Shown here in pieces: positions 22,311 to 35,701 of a DNA stretch of 64,000 nucleotides (position 1 is the stretch's first letter; each line of letters opens with the position of its first letter). The notes beneath the pieces were generated by a model, which searched no databases, was not told the DNA's origin, and saw only the letters and a program-made list of their open reading frames with translations. The DNA is taken from contig CM065309.1 of NCBI GenBank assembly GCA_033032175.1, forward strand, positions 1,736,001 through 1,800,000. Reading direction: 5' to 3'. The position numbers and the translations under genes were made by a program. Origin of the DNA: Saturnia japonica (Eukaryota > Arthropoda > Insecta > Lepidoptera > Saturniidae).

Positions 22311-22571
22311 ACTACAGTAGCACGGCAAAAAAATACGGTCTGCGTAAATAAAAACTGATTACGAAACTCGACGCGTGTAAGACAATTACTAGGCTTTCTA
22401 CCGTATGCGTGGTGGTCGCGACCATTTCCTCGTTCGTCACTCAGTAGGTGCACCTCGTGCCAATGAGGTTGGCTTGGGCATCTCAGTTCTAAAAATATTA
22501 TTCGAGATCCGAAAATCTTATTATATTGTTAAGAAATATAAATGATAAGCAATATTTATATGCTTTGATAG

Positions 22572-22745
22572 TTTAATAGTTCTGGAGTGGAGACCGCGTC
22601 TGAGCAAACAAACAAAGTGTAGGACGCCCCCGCTGCAAGATGGATCAACGATCTGGCAGGGTAGACACCGTGACGCGAGGGACTGACGATCGGGTCCAAT
22701 GGCGATCCTTGGAGGAAGCCTATATACATCAGCAGGCTGATAATG
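22572..22745 (+). mobile_element. RTE-like LINE 3' end
   Basis: Encodes the typical end VLEWRPRLSKQTKCR followed by a broken WINDLAG-like region, and finishes GGAGGAAGCCTATATACATCAGCAGGCTGATAATG. Same family as 8645-8862. Frameshifts and a stop are present. Confidence 0.7.
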
Positions 22746-22754
22746 TTCCAAATC

Positions 22755-23045
22755 AAAATCCAAAAATATTTTATTCAATTTAGGGCCCAAGAAAGAACTT
22801 CTGAACGCAAAACACTACCACCGACTTGTCCGAAAAACATTCCAGTCATCAACAACAAGAAACCCGAATGGGCTTAACTTTTTTTACAACTGTACAAATA
22901 ATATTTGCGGTTACTAATCACACTAATAATTTCATGGAAACACTCTATGTATGGAATCACTTCCAGACATCACCTTTATTCACACGATCCACTCTATAAT
23001 AACCTTTTGACTGTAAAATCTGCTTGACATGATCCTTGGACATGA
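22755..23045 (-). mobile_element. LINE family Q 3' end
   Basis: Minus strand encodes KDHVKQILQSKGYYRVDR ... GDVWK and a stop, the C-terminus of the family Q reverse transcriptase. A 3' UTR follows, running to ATTGAATAAAATATTTTTGG at the left border. Confidence 0.65.
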
Positions 23046-23547
23046 TGATAATAGTAAGATATTCTTTGGAGCTTTTAACTTACATAGGCTCATATTCATT
23101 TATACCTAGATATTGTATTAATTTTGCAAATAAACGTTTAACAAATTCTTTATTAATAAAATACAATTTTTTATTTTTGAATCTAGCTATTGTATTTTAA
23201 TTTTTTTATATACAAATAATGCGACAAAAAAAACATAAATCATGGATTATCTCGTCTCTCCGTGAACTTGTAAAAATAATAGCCAAAGTTTTTATTAATG
23301 AGCGTACGTTGATCCCAATGTCATTAACATTTCGATCAGATTCGGAATCACTTAAAAAAATCTATTAGAAACATAGAATTAAGAAAGTGTTGCGATGTTG
23401 ATGATCTTACAACAACTTGAATAGGATATACGTAATATCTTCTTAGTAGTTTGTGAATGGGATTGCATTACTTTAGGATGTACTTTTCAGTTAGCGTCGC
23501 AGAATCATTTACCCGGTGTTAATGTAGGTAATAATTTTATATGAGTA

Positions 23548-24252
23548 GTAGCTGTGCCCACGGTTTCATTCGTGTTAGTTTTATCCGACAAACACCGCGC
23601 CGCCGACGCATCCGTGTAGCATCATAATTATTATTATTATTCTAAACGGGGGCTGTGCAGGCTTATGCAGTCCTGTATCACTGTGACCAATGTGATCTAT
23701 TGTGATCGTCCCACACTGCTAAAGCTCCCCTATCAAGTCCTATAGCTTTGATGAACTGCAGGACTTTATTGGCAGAGAGCAACTGAACCTCTTCTGGAAG
23801 CAGCACGTGATTTCCCAGAACCCGGTTACGTTTAGGTATTAGTAGCATCATAATTGTTCTTCCCGCAAATATAAATTATTTTAATTTTTCATTATCTCCT
23901 AAACTAGGTGTCCAAATAACTTAATTTCATAAAATTGTCTTTATGATAAAGTAATTTTTTTTTCGTAAGGATTATTATGCCATGTCTAAAAATAATACTT
24001 TTATTTTGCTTTCTGCCTATGTAGGTAATTTTGTCAATGCCAAGTGTGACAAAAGATGCATAAAAATCACTTTTTAATTTTCAACAAATCTTTGTCACGA
24101 AATACCTTATTTTAGCTTATGTAGAAGAGGTAGGCATATGCTATCGCTGACTTATCATATATAAAAATAAATTTTGAGAATCCGTCAGGTAGTTCTAGAG
24201 ATTAGCGTGTTAAAATAAAAAAAAAATAATAGATGATATATTATAGTATTAT
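23548..24252 (-). mobile_element. Helitron family H4, copy 1 (interrupted)
   Basis: Non-coding element whose minus-strand 3' end reads GTGGGCACAGCTACT (CTAG changed to CTAC). Landmarks shared with the better copy at 32175-32944: TTAGTTTTATCCGACAAAC, TTATCTCCTAAACTAGGTGTCC, GCCATGTCTAAAAATAAT and AATTTTCAACAAATC. A LINE tail is inserted at 23630-23842. The 5' end is degraded. Confidence 0.7.
23630..23842 (-). mobile_element. LINE 3' end inserted in Helitron H4, with 13 bp target duplication
   Basis: Flanked by the direct repeat TAGCATCATAATT at 23617-23629 and 23843-23855. The minus strand encodes LIPKRNRVLGNHVLLPEE and then VLQFIKAIGLDRGAL, ending in a stop, and finishes in an (AAT)n tail. 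The related Helitron at 32 kb has an uninterrupted ATCATAATT at this place. Severely 5'-truncated retroposition; the LINE clade is not certain. Confidence 0.75.
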
Positions 24253-24699
24253 GTAATAGGAACTTCTTGTAATAAATACTTATTTTTATACCATTATAAT
24301 CCCTCGTTTTTTTTCTCTTTACTTATTAGGTTAGGCATCAGTTGTACATTATTTCCATGCCTACGGTAGGTACAGTTCACGAAAATACGCTAAAAGTGTT
24401 AACTAATTAAAGACAAACACAACATGCACTCAGTATAAGGTACTTAAGCGATAAACAATAAAAAATTAGATTAACTAAAAACAACGTAACTACTAAATTA
24501 TATTATTATTATTTCACAAGAGAAGCAGTGATACATTTTTGGTATTTCGGAAAAGTGCTCATGAACATCTGTTGTTAAATTTACACATTCTATAAAGGAA
24601 TGGGTGAGTTACTCCCAAACATTGTCTTTCGTGTCGTTATTGTATGACGACGATATCCAATGAGTTCTTTGTAATTATTAATCTTTTGAAGGATTTATG

Positions 24700-24920
24700 G
24701 ACAATCAAGATATTCGCAAATCTATACCTTTGACGTACCGTACGGATGTTGAATAATCTCCCAGCCAACGTGTGGGGTATTGGATCCTTCAAACGAGGCG
24801 TGAAGTGGCATTTCATCAAGCCGGCATACAGAACCCTCTTTACCCGGGGGTTCAAGGGTTGTGAGGAACCTGAGTGCATTGTCCAAGGGGCCCAAGCAGA
24901 CCGCCATAAGTCTTGATAGG
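24700..24920 (+). mobile_element. LINE reverse-transcriptase tail, fragment
   Basis: Plus-strand reading gives RMLNNLPANVWGIGSFKRGV and KWHFIKPAYRTLF, followed by a Cys/Gly-rich end, the layout seen after the reverse transcriptase in some LINEs. A related shorter piece is at 9300. Frames are broken. Confidence 0.45.
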
Positions 24921-24924
24921 TATC

Positions 24925-27490
24925 AACCGCCTACCACAACAACACTGAGTAACAATGTAGTCCACGAAAGTAGAGCTGCGAGCACAGCATATTTAACTAT
25001 AATAACTATATATTTCAATTATATATAACTCTTGCACCTCGGCGCCGAATATACTTAAGAGGGCCTACCAGCATGACGTCGATGATTGCGGATGAAATCT
25101 GTCACCGACGAGAGCCGTTCTTTGTGCACCGTACTTAATATCAGGTGATGTTCAATTAATTTTAAAAAGTCCCTCACCTGTTTTTCTCTATGTGTAAATT
25201 ATTACCAAATCAAGTAGCATTTCTAAAGTTAATTAGTGCTATATAGCTTATTTATTATTTTGATTGAATTTACAATATAGGTATTGATTTCCAACCTCTA
25301 GCAATTGTAGAGTTTTAGATATCGGAATTTTGATTTACATAAATATCAAATTACAACATTTATATGTTACAGTTTGAAAGGAAGCTATTAATTATGAAAT
25401 ATTTCCCGTAATGAAGACCAATTGAGCGACCGGTTCAGATGGCTCTGTTTGCAGACTGTCACATAAAATCATCAAATACATTTCCAAATATCGTAGATTT
25501 ATTATGATAAATGTTCTAAACATTAAAAATAATTATTATGTTTTTATAGTGTAAAATTAATTACTTAGTTAACAGGAATATCTTCCTTTAAAATCAATTA
25601 ACATTGTATTGCTGAACTGGATCTTAAATATTATATTATATTAAATCAGATCAACACATAATTTATTACAAAGTTTTATTTACATATTATTTGTTTTGAA
25701 TAAATCACTGTTTTCTATTTAATTGTTAATGATATTAACATAAAATCTAGAATTGATGTTTTCGTCTGATAATATTGTAGCAATAGGTCACATTTAAAAA
25801 ATGGTCGTATGACTCACATATTTTAGATGGATTTATTTAAAGTTCTAATTATTATATTTTATCTCAGTTTTATACAGGCTGTGGAAACCTGACATTAAAA
25901 AAAAATTAGCCATCACGGGAAGCCCGGCAGATGTGAAACATCTTAGTAAAAATTAAAATACTAGTTACAGCCTAAGATATTTTTTATAATTGTAGATGCG
26001 TTACCTGCGCTCTATATTGGCAATATTAAATTCAGGTAATTTCCTGACATTCTCTTAGTCACGTATTATTCAGTGTCACGTTTGCACATAAATTCAACTC
26101 AAAATATATATTCATTTCGTTCTAACAACAAAAATAACATATAATGTATTTTATATTTTTCCCCTTTTTTGCGTACTATATAACTGGAAGCATTATTTAT
26201 TGTTTTTATGTATAGTTTAATTACGCTTTTTTTAGTACAATGATGTTGGTGTATGACGAGTCTATAAATAAAATGTCATTGGTTACAGCTTACTAGCTAC
26301 AGTTAAAAGTTTGTCGGAAACCGGGGCATAAGGTAGGCTGTGTTATTTTAATGAAGTTACTTATCGCAGTATATGAGCTAAACTGGAAAAGTATCCGACT
26401 CGGCCGACACTAAAAAGAGACAAACACATACATACAATATGTATTAAAAACCCCGCCGAATCCGAAAAGAGTATATAGGTATACCAATAATATTACCAAA
26501 ATATATCAAAATTTTATTTATTATGAAAATAAAAATGTTATTGCGATATAAAATTAACATATTTAGTTTTAGTTTCCCTAAAATTTAGCAAATTTTTATA
26601 ACGTGATAACACCGTCACCAGACCCGGCTCAGCGCATCAGTACTTTTCATCGTATGGAGCATAGACGTATGGAGGTACACTACGCCGCGCCGCGCCGCCT
26701 GTATTGCCATGTAAGTTTCCTCATTTAACTATTTTTTTTCACATTTTATTAGAGGTATTTTTTTTTTACTTATAATCTGAGATAGATAACATAATCAGAA
26801 TATAATCTCGATACCCAATAACACCATCCGAGGGAGTTTTTAATACACACTGTATATAGGATTTTGAAATTGGCCTGGCTGTGTTGTAACCAGATTTGTA
26901 CGTATGTCACGCTAATTTAAGATTTTATATACAATCTTTTTTTATAGTCTTTGTATAAAAAGTTTTGAAAACAAATATTTTGGTATTAATTATGATTATA
27001 AAAATATAGACAAATTATTAACTTAATCAGTACATTCAATTAATAATAATAAAAAAGCAGAGGCATTCATAATACTCCTGACAGAATTGAAAACTCAATT
27101 TTGAATTTTTAAATCAATTATAGTCTGAGTTACTGCAAAACATATCGGTGAATCTAAACACAAGATTTTACCCATCCAAAAAATCAAACACGCATATGAT
27201 ACAGCCGAATATAGACAATGTATTAGTGTTTATATGCGTATACATACATGTACACAGGCCGCTATACTACGCGTCGCTAGCCCGACGCAAGCGCAATACG
27301 TCACGAGCATGTCGAGGGCATCGGTGAAGCGAAGGTCATAGGTAAATTTTTCCTCTGCCAAAAATCGCTCAACGCGGCTAAATAAGTTTTTACTACAAAA
27401 ACTTGTTTCCATAACTTTATACACAAACACTATATTTTTAAATTAAATACAATTTTATTACCGTCTCTTCATTGGGTTTGTATTTAATAA
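24925..27490. other. AT-rich spacer with minor GC patches
   Basis: No supported gene. 26330-26470 and 26620-26720 hold slightly GC-rich patches (CTCGGCCGACACT; CGCCGCGCCGCGCCGCC), and 27230-27360 another. These could be old repeats, but no second copy was found. Confidence 0.4.
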
Positions 27491-28018
27491 TCTATACAAT
27501 TAATAAAATTGAAGTGTCTGTTTGTAATGTCAATATAACAGCTTTTTACTAAATGCATATGAAAGTACATACGGTACTTATAACAAAAAACTTTTTATTT
27601 TTGTCTATCTGTCTGTTTGGGGTAAGTAATCTCCGAAACGGTTGGACAAAATCTGATGGGATTCCCACTGACAGATAGCTGATTTTATAAGGAGTAACTT
27701 ACATTTTTATTTTAGGAAAAGAATCAGGATTCCACACAAATAGAAATCAATTCTGAAAAACGACGATTTTGGGGCGCTTAAACGTCTTAGGCTCAGTAAA
27801 CCATAAAAGATATATCAATTAATGTTGTACATATTAAAACGGTAGATCTTAAAAATACCTATAAAAAGTCAGCGAAAGCAATATATTATCTTCTAAGGTT
27901 CACCCACAATAAACACCTTTCTCTTTAAAATAACCGAGAGCGGGGGTAGCACAATCCACCCATGGGCCCGACCGACGTTATTTTGTAGTCCATGCGAGCG
28001 CAACCGCGGGCACAGCTA
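27491..28018 (+). mobile_element. Non-autonomous Helitron N1, copy 2
   Basis: Starts A|TCTATACAATTAATAAAATT and ends CCGCGGGCACAGCTAT, so the terminal CTAG has mutated. Same interior landmarks as copy 1: GAAGTGTCTGTTTGTAATGTC, GTAATCTCCGAAACGGTTG, GATAGCTGA...GGAGTAACTTA and GGCGCTTAAACG. Confidence 0.8.
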
Positions 28019-30290
28019 TTATATGATAATATTATATTTTAAAAGAAGCACGTTACGACCGACATGTAAGATGATGTGAAAGTTCTTACTGCCCACCATA
28101 CTTTAATGAACCGTTTTGAAATCGTTTATACAGAAATCATATTGTAATGGAAAAGACATTTCGTTCGATAAAAAAAAAAATATAGGTAATAAATTAACTT
28201 CAATTAATCCATAATACTTGATGGAGTATGTTTACGTTTGATATTTAGGTCAGCCGTAATAAATTCCTAAAGTCCATGGTCAAGTTCAAGATCGGTTTAA
28301 AAGTGATTGTATTACCGTATACGATTTAGTGACGTTACCATGATTTCTGTATGTCGATAAATTCAATTATACATCTTCCCTTCGATTACACTTCAAAGAG
28401 CTACTACACAAGTAGAATGTAGTAGGCGTGAAGCATTTAATGAATCACTCTTATTAATTTGTCATATGAAAAGAAAAGAATATCATAAAATAACTAAGCA
28501 TTATAACTGCTATACATCATAATTTTACATTAAAAATGCTTGTATAAATATATCTTTCGCGGATACACTTAATACTTGTAACAGTCAGAATTGATACAGC
28601 AGTACTGTACACGTAAAATGTATCAGGCTTTCATTTATCTCAAGTGAAATAGCAAAGATTAATAATAATTTCACTGCTAAATAACCATTATAAAATAGTT
28701 ATAATTTTCATATCTAGTAATAGTAATATGTCATGTTAAAAATTTCTAGGACATCTATCGTATCGTAACTAATTGTCACATCTGGGTCACAAAAAAAACT
28801 CTATTATATTATTCTTAAATTTTTGCCATAATAAATTAGTCATGACATACAGATCGAAAACACAAAGTATTTAGTTTGAAGTATTTGTTAGTCTTTTAAA
28901 CTTTTTACTTCTACGTGTAAATTAAAACACATAATTCACAACACAATGATGTGTTCGAATTTTTCCTTTTGTATCGATATACAAACAACCCGTTATTAAA
29001 TTTGGTCAATATTCCGAACTGCATATTCAATGGCAGGGAGATTGAGTTCAGGCCATTATCAAAATATGGTATTAAATATGTAGTTTGCATTAATAAAAAT
29101 AAAACCGATTAATTAGCGAGCATACTCGACTTTCACATTTCGCATCCCTTTCACCGTACTATAGAAACTCGATTACAATTCATAAAAAATATTCATTAAA
29201 CACTGTATTACGGAATATACTATTTTTTATTATTACTTTACGTACCTTTATATTTGCATACGTTTTATCCAAATGAAAATAATTGTACTCGAAAATCAAA
29301 CTACACTTAATTATTTTTAGTGTACGTTCTGAAAAGTTATGTCATTATAGTGTAGTGTATATTACAAAATATGACATAGATAAAATATATAATAATAAAG
29401 AAATAAAGCAAATGATTCCAAGTAAAATAAAATAAAAATGTTAAATAATATCTTAGAAATGAATTTTAATCTCGTAAATAGATAAATTAATTAGTGAATA
29501 TTATTGTTTAAAAAATGAAACAATTAAACTACCACAATAACAATTGATAAAAAATGAATCTAAAAGTCTTCTGAGTTTATTATCTATCATATTAATAATT
29601 GCTTAATTTCATTGACACAAACATGATAATTGAATATTTTGATTTTATGATAGATAAAGCTGAAAAATGAATAAATAACATGCTTATGCTTTTTTGGGAA
29701 AATAATGATTTTATGACTATTTTAAGTCATTTAAACGAAAAAGCATTTTTTAATTATTATTATGCGTTATTAAAGTCTATTCTTATATTGAAGATAAGGA
29801 CCGTTGGCATCCGTCTTTATGAAGACATAAAGTATATTTGAAATGTAACATAATCATAACCTTTCAATATGGTTTATGAACGATATTCAAGGATTTCTCG
29901 ACAGCTTATCACTTCAGAAACTATTCGAGAAAGATACGAATAGTAGGACCAACTTAAAGACATTTAGCAAAAAGCTGCCGAGATGTGCCCAAGCTCCGAA
30001 CTCGGGAGGTGGCCGCGTCAGACAACGCACGTGGATCGTGTTTTTTTATTTATTTATACACAATACAAAGAAGACAAGGCTGACTTACGTGTTGTTTTAT
30101 CAACAATACATTTTTTATAAGGCTATTAAAATGGCGCACTATTATTTTAAATTTTTGGTAAGTTATACAAAATTTATTACTAATCATTATGTATAATTTT
30201 GTTTCTTTATATATATTTTTTAATAATTACTTGAGCGATTTTATCATATATATCAAAAAATATTTTAATAATTACTTAACTATATAATGT
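28019..30290. other. AT-rich spacer, nothing recognised
   Basis: Long AT-rich interval. The 106-residue open frame at 29876-30196 has one GC-richer patch (GCCCAAGCTCCGAACTCGGG) but no known motif, splice sites or relatives; left unassigned. Confidence 0.45.
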
Positions 30291-30294
30291 ATAT

Positions 30295-30643
30295 ATTAAT
30301 ACGTGGATCAAAAGCTTTCGGTACCTTTTTAAGCGTATTGCTTGCACGGAAGACTAGAGATTTGGCATGGTTAAAGTTTATATGGAGAAGGTGTGCAGAA
30401 AGCTAAAATTGATGTATAATATCTGTTAATAATATATTAAATTAATTAAATGAATACTGTGAATCCTAACCCGAACGTGCCATTGAACTTAGACCTCCCA
30501 AAATATTGACATTGTCACTCAATGAAAAGTGACAGCAAGTGATATAATATTCATTGTTTAGTTTCATACTGCAAATGACAAACAGAAAATAGTCTATGAT
30601 CAAAAAGTCGCTGGTCGAATTTCGATCATTGGGCAACCGCTAG
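30295..30643 (+). repeat. Repeat family M, copy 2
   Basis: Plus orientation, TATTAATACGTGGATCAAAAGC at the start and CATTGGGCAACCGCTAG before a T at the end. Shares GTGCAGAAAGCTAAAA, TGTCACTCAATGAAAAGTGACAG and AAAAAGTCGCTGGTCGAATTT with the other copies. Confidence 0.7.
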
Positions 30644-31170
30644 TACTAAATAAATGAGCAATTTTTTTATATATTATGTATATGTATATAATATGTAGTT
30701 GGATTCTCACAAATGTCTCTAACGATTTGGATGAAACTTTGTGTTTAGGTAATGTTAACGACAAAGATTGTTTTTTAAAAGTTTTTAAATACAATTTTGA
30801 ATTCCAATTAGAAATATGTACGAAGACGAAAGACTTTAAAACGATCTCTTTTAATTTGTACTCGATTTGATCAGCAATTTAGGGAAGTCTAGACAAGAGT
30901 ATAATATACGCATATATGCCATATTATATATTCTGGTAGGAATCTTGTAAAGACGAAAAACAGGTGTTACCAGCTTACACACTACACAGTCAAATGACTT
31001 ATGTCTAGATCCCGATTCAACACATGCATTCATCCCAGACACAGACAGAAAAGGTCTCGAGTCGGTACATTGTACTGAGCCTTTCTAGGTCAGAAATCCA
31101 GTTATCTGGAAGCTTTAGTTGTTTTATTTACAGACTTGTATGTGACCACTATTTTATAATTATATATTAA

Positions 31171-31550
31171 CTAGAAAATGCCGTTGATCGGGCTCACGCG
31201 AGAATCGTGCTGTCCCCACTCCCGGTTATTTTACATACAAAAATGCTTATTGCGGCTGATCCTTATAAGATTATGTAATAACTACATTAATTACGTAAGC
31301 CATTTAAGCATCCCAAAATCGTAATTTTTTCGAAGTGAATTTTAGTTGCGCGATAGCCTAATTCTTTTTCTAAAATTAAAAAACTTACTCCTTATAACAT
31401 CAGCTATTTACCAATGAAAGTCCCGTTAAAATCAGTATAATCATCTCAGCAGTTACCCGGAACAAACAGACAGACAAGAATTTTAAAATAGGTTGTTTTG
31501 ACAGTATTGTGTATTCACATTACAAACATACACTTCAATTTTATTTATTT
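31171..31550 (-). mobile_element. Non-autonomous Helitron N1, copy 3 (inverted)
   Basis: Minus-strand copy with the 3' CTAG at 31174-31171, next to the T that is 31170 on the complement. The interior is shortened, and the 5' end is blurred near AAATAAATAAAATTGAAGTG. Recognised by GTAATGTGAATAC, the TGTCTGTCTGTTTGTTCC box and the GGCTTACGTAATTAATGT stretch. Confidence 0.75.
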
Positions 31551-31689
31551 GTACGTTTTAAAGATTACCGACAGGTGCTTTATATTACTTTTTTTAAAAA
31601 TAATTACAAAAACAAAACGTACTAATTGTCTTTGGAATAAATCACCATTGCCTTACCATAACTGAATACTTTCAAACAGATCGTTTTAT

Positions 31690-32027
31690 GATCGCCCTGA
31701 GCTCGAAATTCGACCAACGACTTTTTGATCATAGACTATTTTCTGTTTGACATTTGCAGTATTCATATACAATGAGTATTAACTACATCACTTTTTTTGA
31801 GTGACTATGTAAATATTTTGGGGCGTCTAAGTTCAATGGCACTGGTCGAGTTAGGATTCGCAGTATTAATTTATTTTATTTAATATATTAATAACAGATA
31901 TTATAGATAAATTTTAGCTTTCTGCACTCCTTCTCCATATAAACTTTAACCATGCCAAATCTCACAGTCTTCCGTGCACGCAATACGCTTAAAAAGTGGT
32001 AGAAAGCTTTTGCTTCTCGTATTAATA
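31690..32027 (-). repeat. Repeat family M, copy 3 (inverted)
   Basis: Opposite in orientation to the copies at 30295 and 35702. It contains CGAAATTCGACCAACGACTTTTTGATCATAG and CTTTCTGCACTCCTTCTCCATATAAAC. The terminal CTAG is lost. Confidence 0.65.
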
Positions 32028-32174
32028 TATAAATACTTTTAATTTTTCCTCGTTTCCTCTAGCGTTGACCATAAAAGGTATACAGATAAAGCAAAATATT
32101 CGAACTTATTTGGCACTTCAAAGCTGGTGTATATTATAATTACTGTTAAATAACTGTACATAAATAAGTTTATA

Positions 32175-32944
32175 CTAGCTATGCCCCACGGTTTCACCCG
32201 TGCTAATTTTATCCGACAAACTCCACGCTGCCAATGCGGCAACGCACCCATGTAGTCTATCATAATTTTTCAATCCGTAAGCACAAATTATTTTAATTTT
32301 TCAGTATCTCCTAAACTATGTGTCCAAATAGCATACTCTAGAGGGCATAGTTTAACATCATAAAATTGTCTTTACTTAAGTTACTTTTGTTTGTAAGGAT
32401 TAATATGCCATGTCTAAAAATAATGCTTATAAATCACTTTCTAATTTTCAACAAATCATTGTCACAAAATACCTTAATTCGACTTATTCTCGTTAGGAGG
32501 TGATAGGGGTAACTATTTGTGATAATGTTAACTCCCATGTGCATTATGAAAAAGTAAACTATTTTTGAGTTATCATGTTTTTAAAATTTTTCAAAATAAG
32601 CCAAAACGCAACAACGAAAGTTTATGGCTATGGCCGACTTTTTTTTAGATATACTAAGGTCCAATATTATTGTAGAACATTATATTTCCGTATCAATAAC
32701 GATTAGGCCAACGCACGCGGTTAAAGCAGTTCGGGAGGACTTCGACTTTCGGCTTACGTAATAAAAATCAATATTTAAGGCTATCTAGGAGTCGTAACAT
32801 AATCTTAAATAGCTTATACTATTCCTCAAGAGACTGGCTATCATATAAAAAAATAATTTTTCGAATCCGACTATTACTTCCAGAGATTAACGTGTTTAAA
32901 CAAACAACCAAATAAACTTTTCCGCTTTATTATATTGGTATAGA
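32175..32944 (-). mobile_element. Helitron family H4, copy 2 (complete ends)
   Basis: A 770-base non-coding element with textbook Helitron ends on the minus strand: A|TCTATACCAATATAATAAAG at 32944 and CATAGCTAG|T at 32175. It lacks the LINE insert of copy 1 and carries extra internal sequence around 32530-32800. Confidence 0.8.
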
Positions 32945-32949
32945 TAAAG

Positions 32950-33935
32950 TACTAATTAGGTATTAGAGATGGCAGGGGTTTGTACCCGACTGAGTCGTGA
33001 CCATCATACGCATTATAGTAAAACAGTGACAGTGACTTTTTTCTTAAAATTTGGTTTGTCTTGTTTCGGGGTCAGCCAATATATGTCTATGTGCCTAGAG
33101 GCTTGCGGTCTTCGTTATATTTGGATTTTATAAAACAAAAAGGATTTTTAAATATATTATCAAATGTCCTACAAGAATGAATACAGTATAGAATTACAAT
33201 ACTCCTCAGGTAAACGTGTAGAGATAATATAATGTTTGTTACAAAGTCGTTTGTTTTTTTGCCAAAACTTAATGAGTTCAAATCTAACGGTTCAATTATG
33301 TTAATCGATGCAATAAAAACAGATGCAAATCCGTTCGGCTAATTCGAGTGTTATTTATATGTCAGACAGCGGACAGGTTTTCTTCGCTTACGATAATAAA
33401 CGGTTTAATCAATTCATAGGTGAACTCTTAAAGGAAGCGAAACTTTTTTTAATAAGATACCTATTCTCGTTTTAAATTTTATTGGGTTTTGCCATCGGCG
33501 AAATTTGTGGAATCATACTATTTTTAATGCCCTTATTTTAACCTCCATCAGGAATGAATTTTCCAAAAATCCTTTTACCCACGTCACTTCATGAATTCCT
33601 GTTAAAAATTGTATACTTCTAGACCACAGACATCTCTGTGTTTGTTTTATTAAATATGATCAATCATTTCAAACCCATAGATTATAAAAAAAAATTTGAA
33701 TAAAAGTAAAAAAAATTCGTGTAATAAAAAATTTAAAGCCAAATCTTTACACACAGAAATGATTGTAAATAAAGCTTTTTTTATTTTACTTATGATATTA
33801 TAAACCAGAATTATAATTTATTTAAAAATGATATCTGCATAACTGTTTATAAAAGTGTGTCAAAGCACAATAATTATCGTTAAATTATAATCTGTGGTCT
33901 CTGGAGTAAGATATATTATACATCATTATGAGTTT
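32950..33935. other. AT-rich spacer, nothing recognised
   Basis: No supported gene or repeat. Confidence 0.5.
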
Positions 33936-33939
33936 CAAA

Positions 33940-34325
33940 ATCAAAATCGTACTCAAAAAATCTTTATTCAATTAAGACCTTAATAAGGCATTTATTAATG
34001 TCAAAATACTACTGCAGGTTCGGAAAATATCCTAGCCATCGAACAGAACCGGTAAGAAACTCGATCGGATTTATCTTTTTCTGCAACTATACAAAAGTGT
34101 TAATATAATACAATAATAATTTAGTGGATGCACAGAGAGGGAGTTACTTCCAGACATCACTATCATTCACATAACGATCCATCTTAAAATAACCTTTCGA
34201 CAGTAAAACCCGCTTGACATTGTCCTTGAACTTGTTGTCTGGTAAATCAGTAATGTGCTTCGGGATCTTATTATAAAACCTGACACTATAACTTAAACAA
34301 CTTTCAGTACCTTAAGGGATCTATG
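33940..34325 (-). mobile_element. LINE family Q 3' end, best copy
   Basis: The minus strand encodes an intact C-terminal segment, LSYSVRFYNKIPKHITDLPD, then KFKDNVKRVLLSKGYF and ending NDSDVWK with a stop at about 34135. This is the FYNKIP...VK...L..KGYY layout that ends jockey/CR1-type reverse transcriptases. A short 3' UTR and an A/T-rich tail follow. Truncated 5' within the coding region. Confidence 0.75.
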
Positions 34326-34329
34326 CAAT

Positions 34330-35695
34330 AACAATACATTTAATAGAAATGTACAATTATCATTCGCCAATTTTATAACCCAGACGAATATTTCGCACTA
34401 TATAGTATGTAAACAATTTAACAGCTGTCAGGTTAGATAAAGGGATTTTTAATAGTTGGCGCCTTGAACATATTTTCATTCGCATCAAATGAAAAAGGTT
34501 TTAAACATTTTGCAACGTAAACATGAATTTTAAACTATTCGTCTGTTTCGTAAATAGCGGGGAATACATGTTTTACAGTGCAGTTTGAATAATTAATTTT
34601 GATGAAGAATTAACCGAGATATAGAGTTGCCGGGAAGAACCACCTTTGAGAAATAATATATATGCTTATTTACCAATTTTATAACACAGACCAAGCTATT
34701 CTTAGAAGGTATTATTACAATAAAAACAAAAGGTTAATTTTTCATAAACAACTGTTAATAACAAAATTGTTACAAATAAATTAACGACTATGCAATACAT
34801 TTTAATTAGTAGTCATTTTCGGCGGTAGCTTTATTATTTGTGTGGTTCTTTAAATAATTTTTATAATTTTTTTTCAACAAACATCGATCGTGCAACTTGA
34901 TCGTTACTTATAATTCCCTAGCAAAAGAAAATTCTATTGATATAATTTATTTATATTAATTTAATATTGCAATATATATATGAACTCAAAAATGTCTCCT
35001 ATTTAATTGGACATCCCACTCTTTTGGATGTAACATCCGTCCTATTGATTTTGTTCGTTTAAAGTGTATCCTATGTTACCTAGATCATAATAACGATTCA
35101 ATTTACACCTTATTCATCAAAATTGGATGAGTAGGAACTACGGTGGAACATACATAACCAAAAATCTACAAAGATTGCTAAAAAAAACTTTGCCGTAGTC
35201 AGGTAAAAAATAATGTATTGAATGAAGTGAATTTTATCATTAGCGTGTTACTCAAAGCGAAAACAATTTAACTTGCCAGAATGAAAAGAAAGATGTTATC
35301 ATCACAATGAAAGCCTTGCCAACTCAGCCATTGCCGTAACTTTCTGTAAACTTATTGTTTTAAAACCAGACATACCGGGTGACTGGTCAACCTGATTACG
35401 CATATAAAAAACTTTTGATGTAGGTACGATTTATTTTTACTTGATAAGTGGAAAGTTGTTACTTCCACCAAGGAAGAAATGTTTTTATTAGTATTTTTAT
35501 GAAGTAGCATACATGCATACAGCCCGCTAAATATAAAATGTTAAATACAGCCTATAGCTTTTTAAAAACAAACTTAAAAATGACTTACAAATTAATTTAT
35601 ATTGAAGATTATTACTGCCTCTATCAAGTGGGTGATTATTTCGTTTTACAGTGTAATTAATTTTTTTCAGTTTCTGAGGCATCCCAGTATTAATA
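34330..35695. other. AT-rich spacer, nothing recognised
   Basis: No supported gene or repeat. Confidence 0.5.
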
Positions 35696-35701
35696 TATAT
35701 A

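Noticed and set aside
22181..22453. 90-residue minus-strand open frame
   Set aside because: Consists largely of repeat family R and has no conserved motif.
29876..30196. 106-residue open frame
   Set aside because: No signal peptide, motif, splice partner or recognised family; the composition drifts to AT-rich low complexity in the second half.
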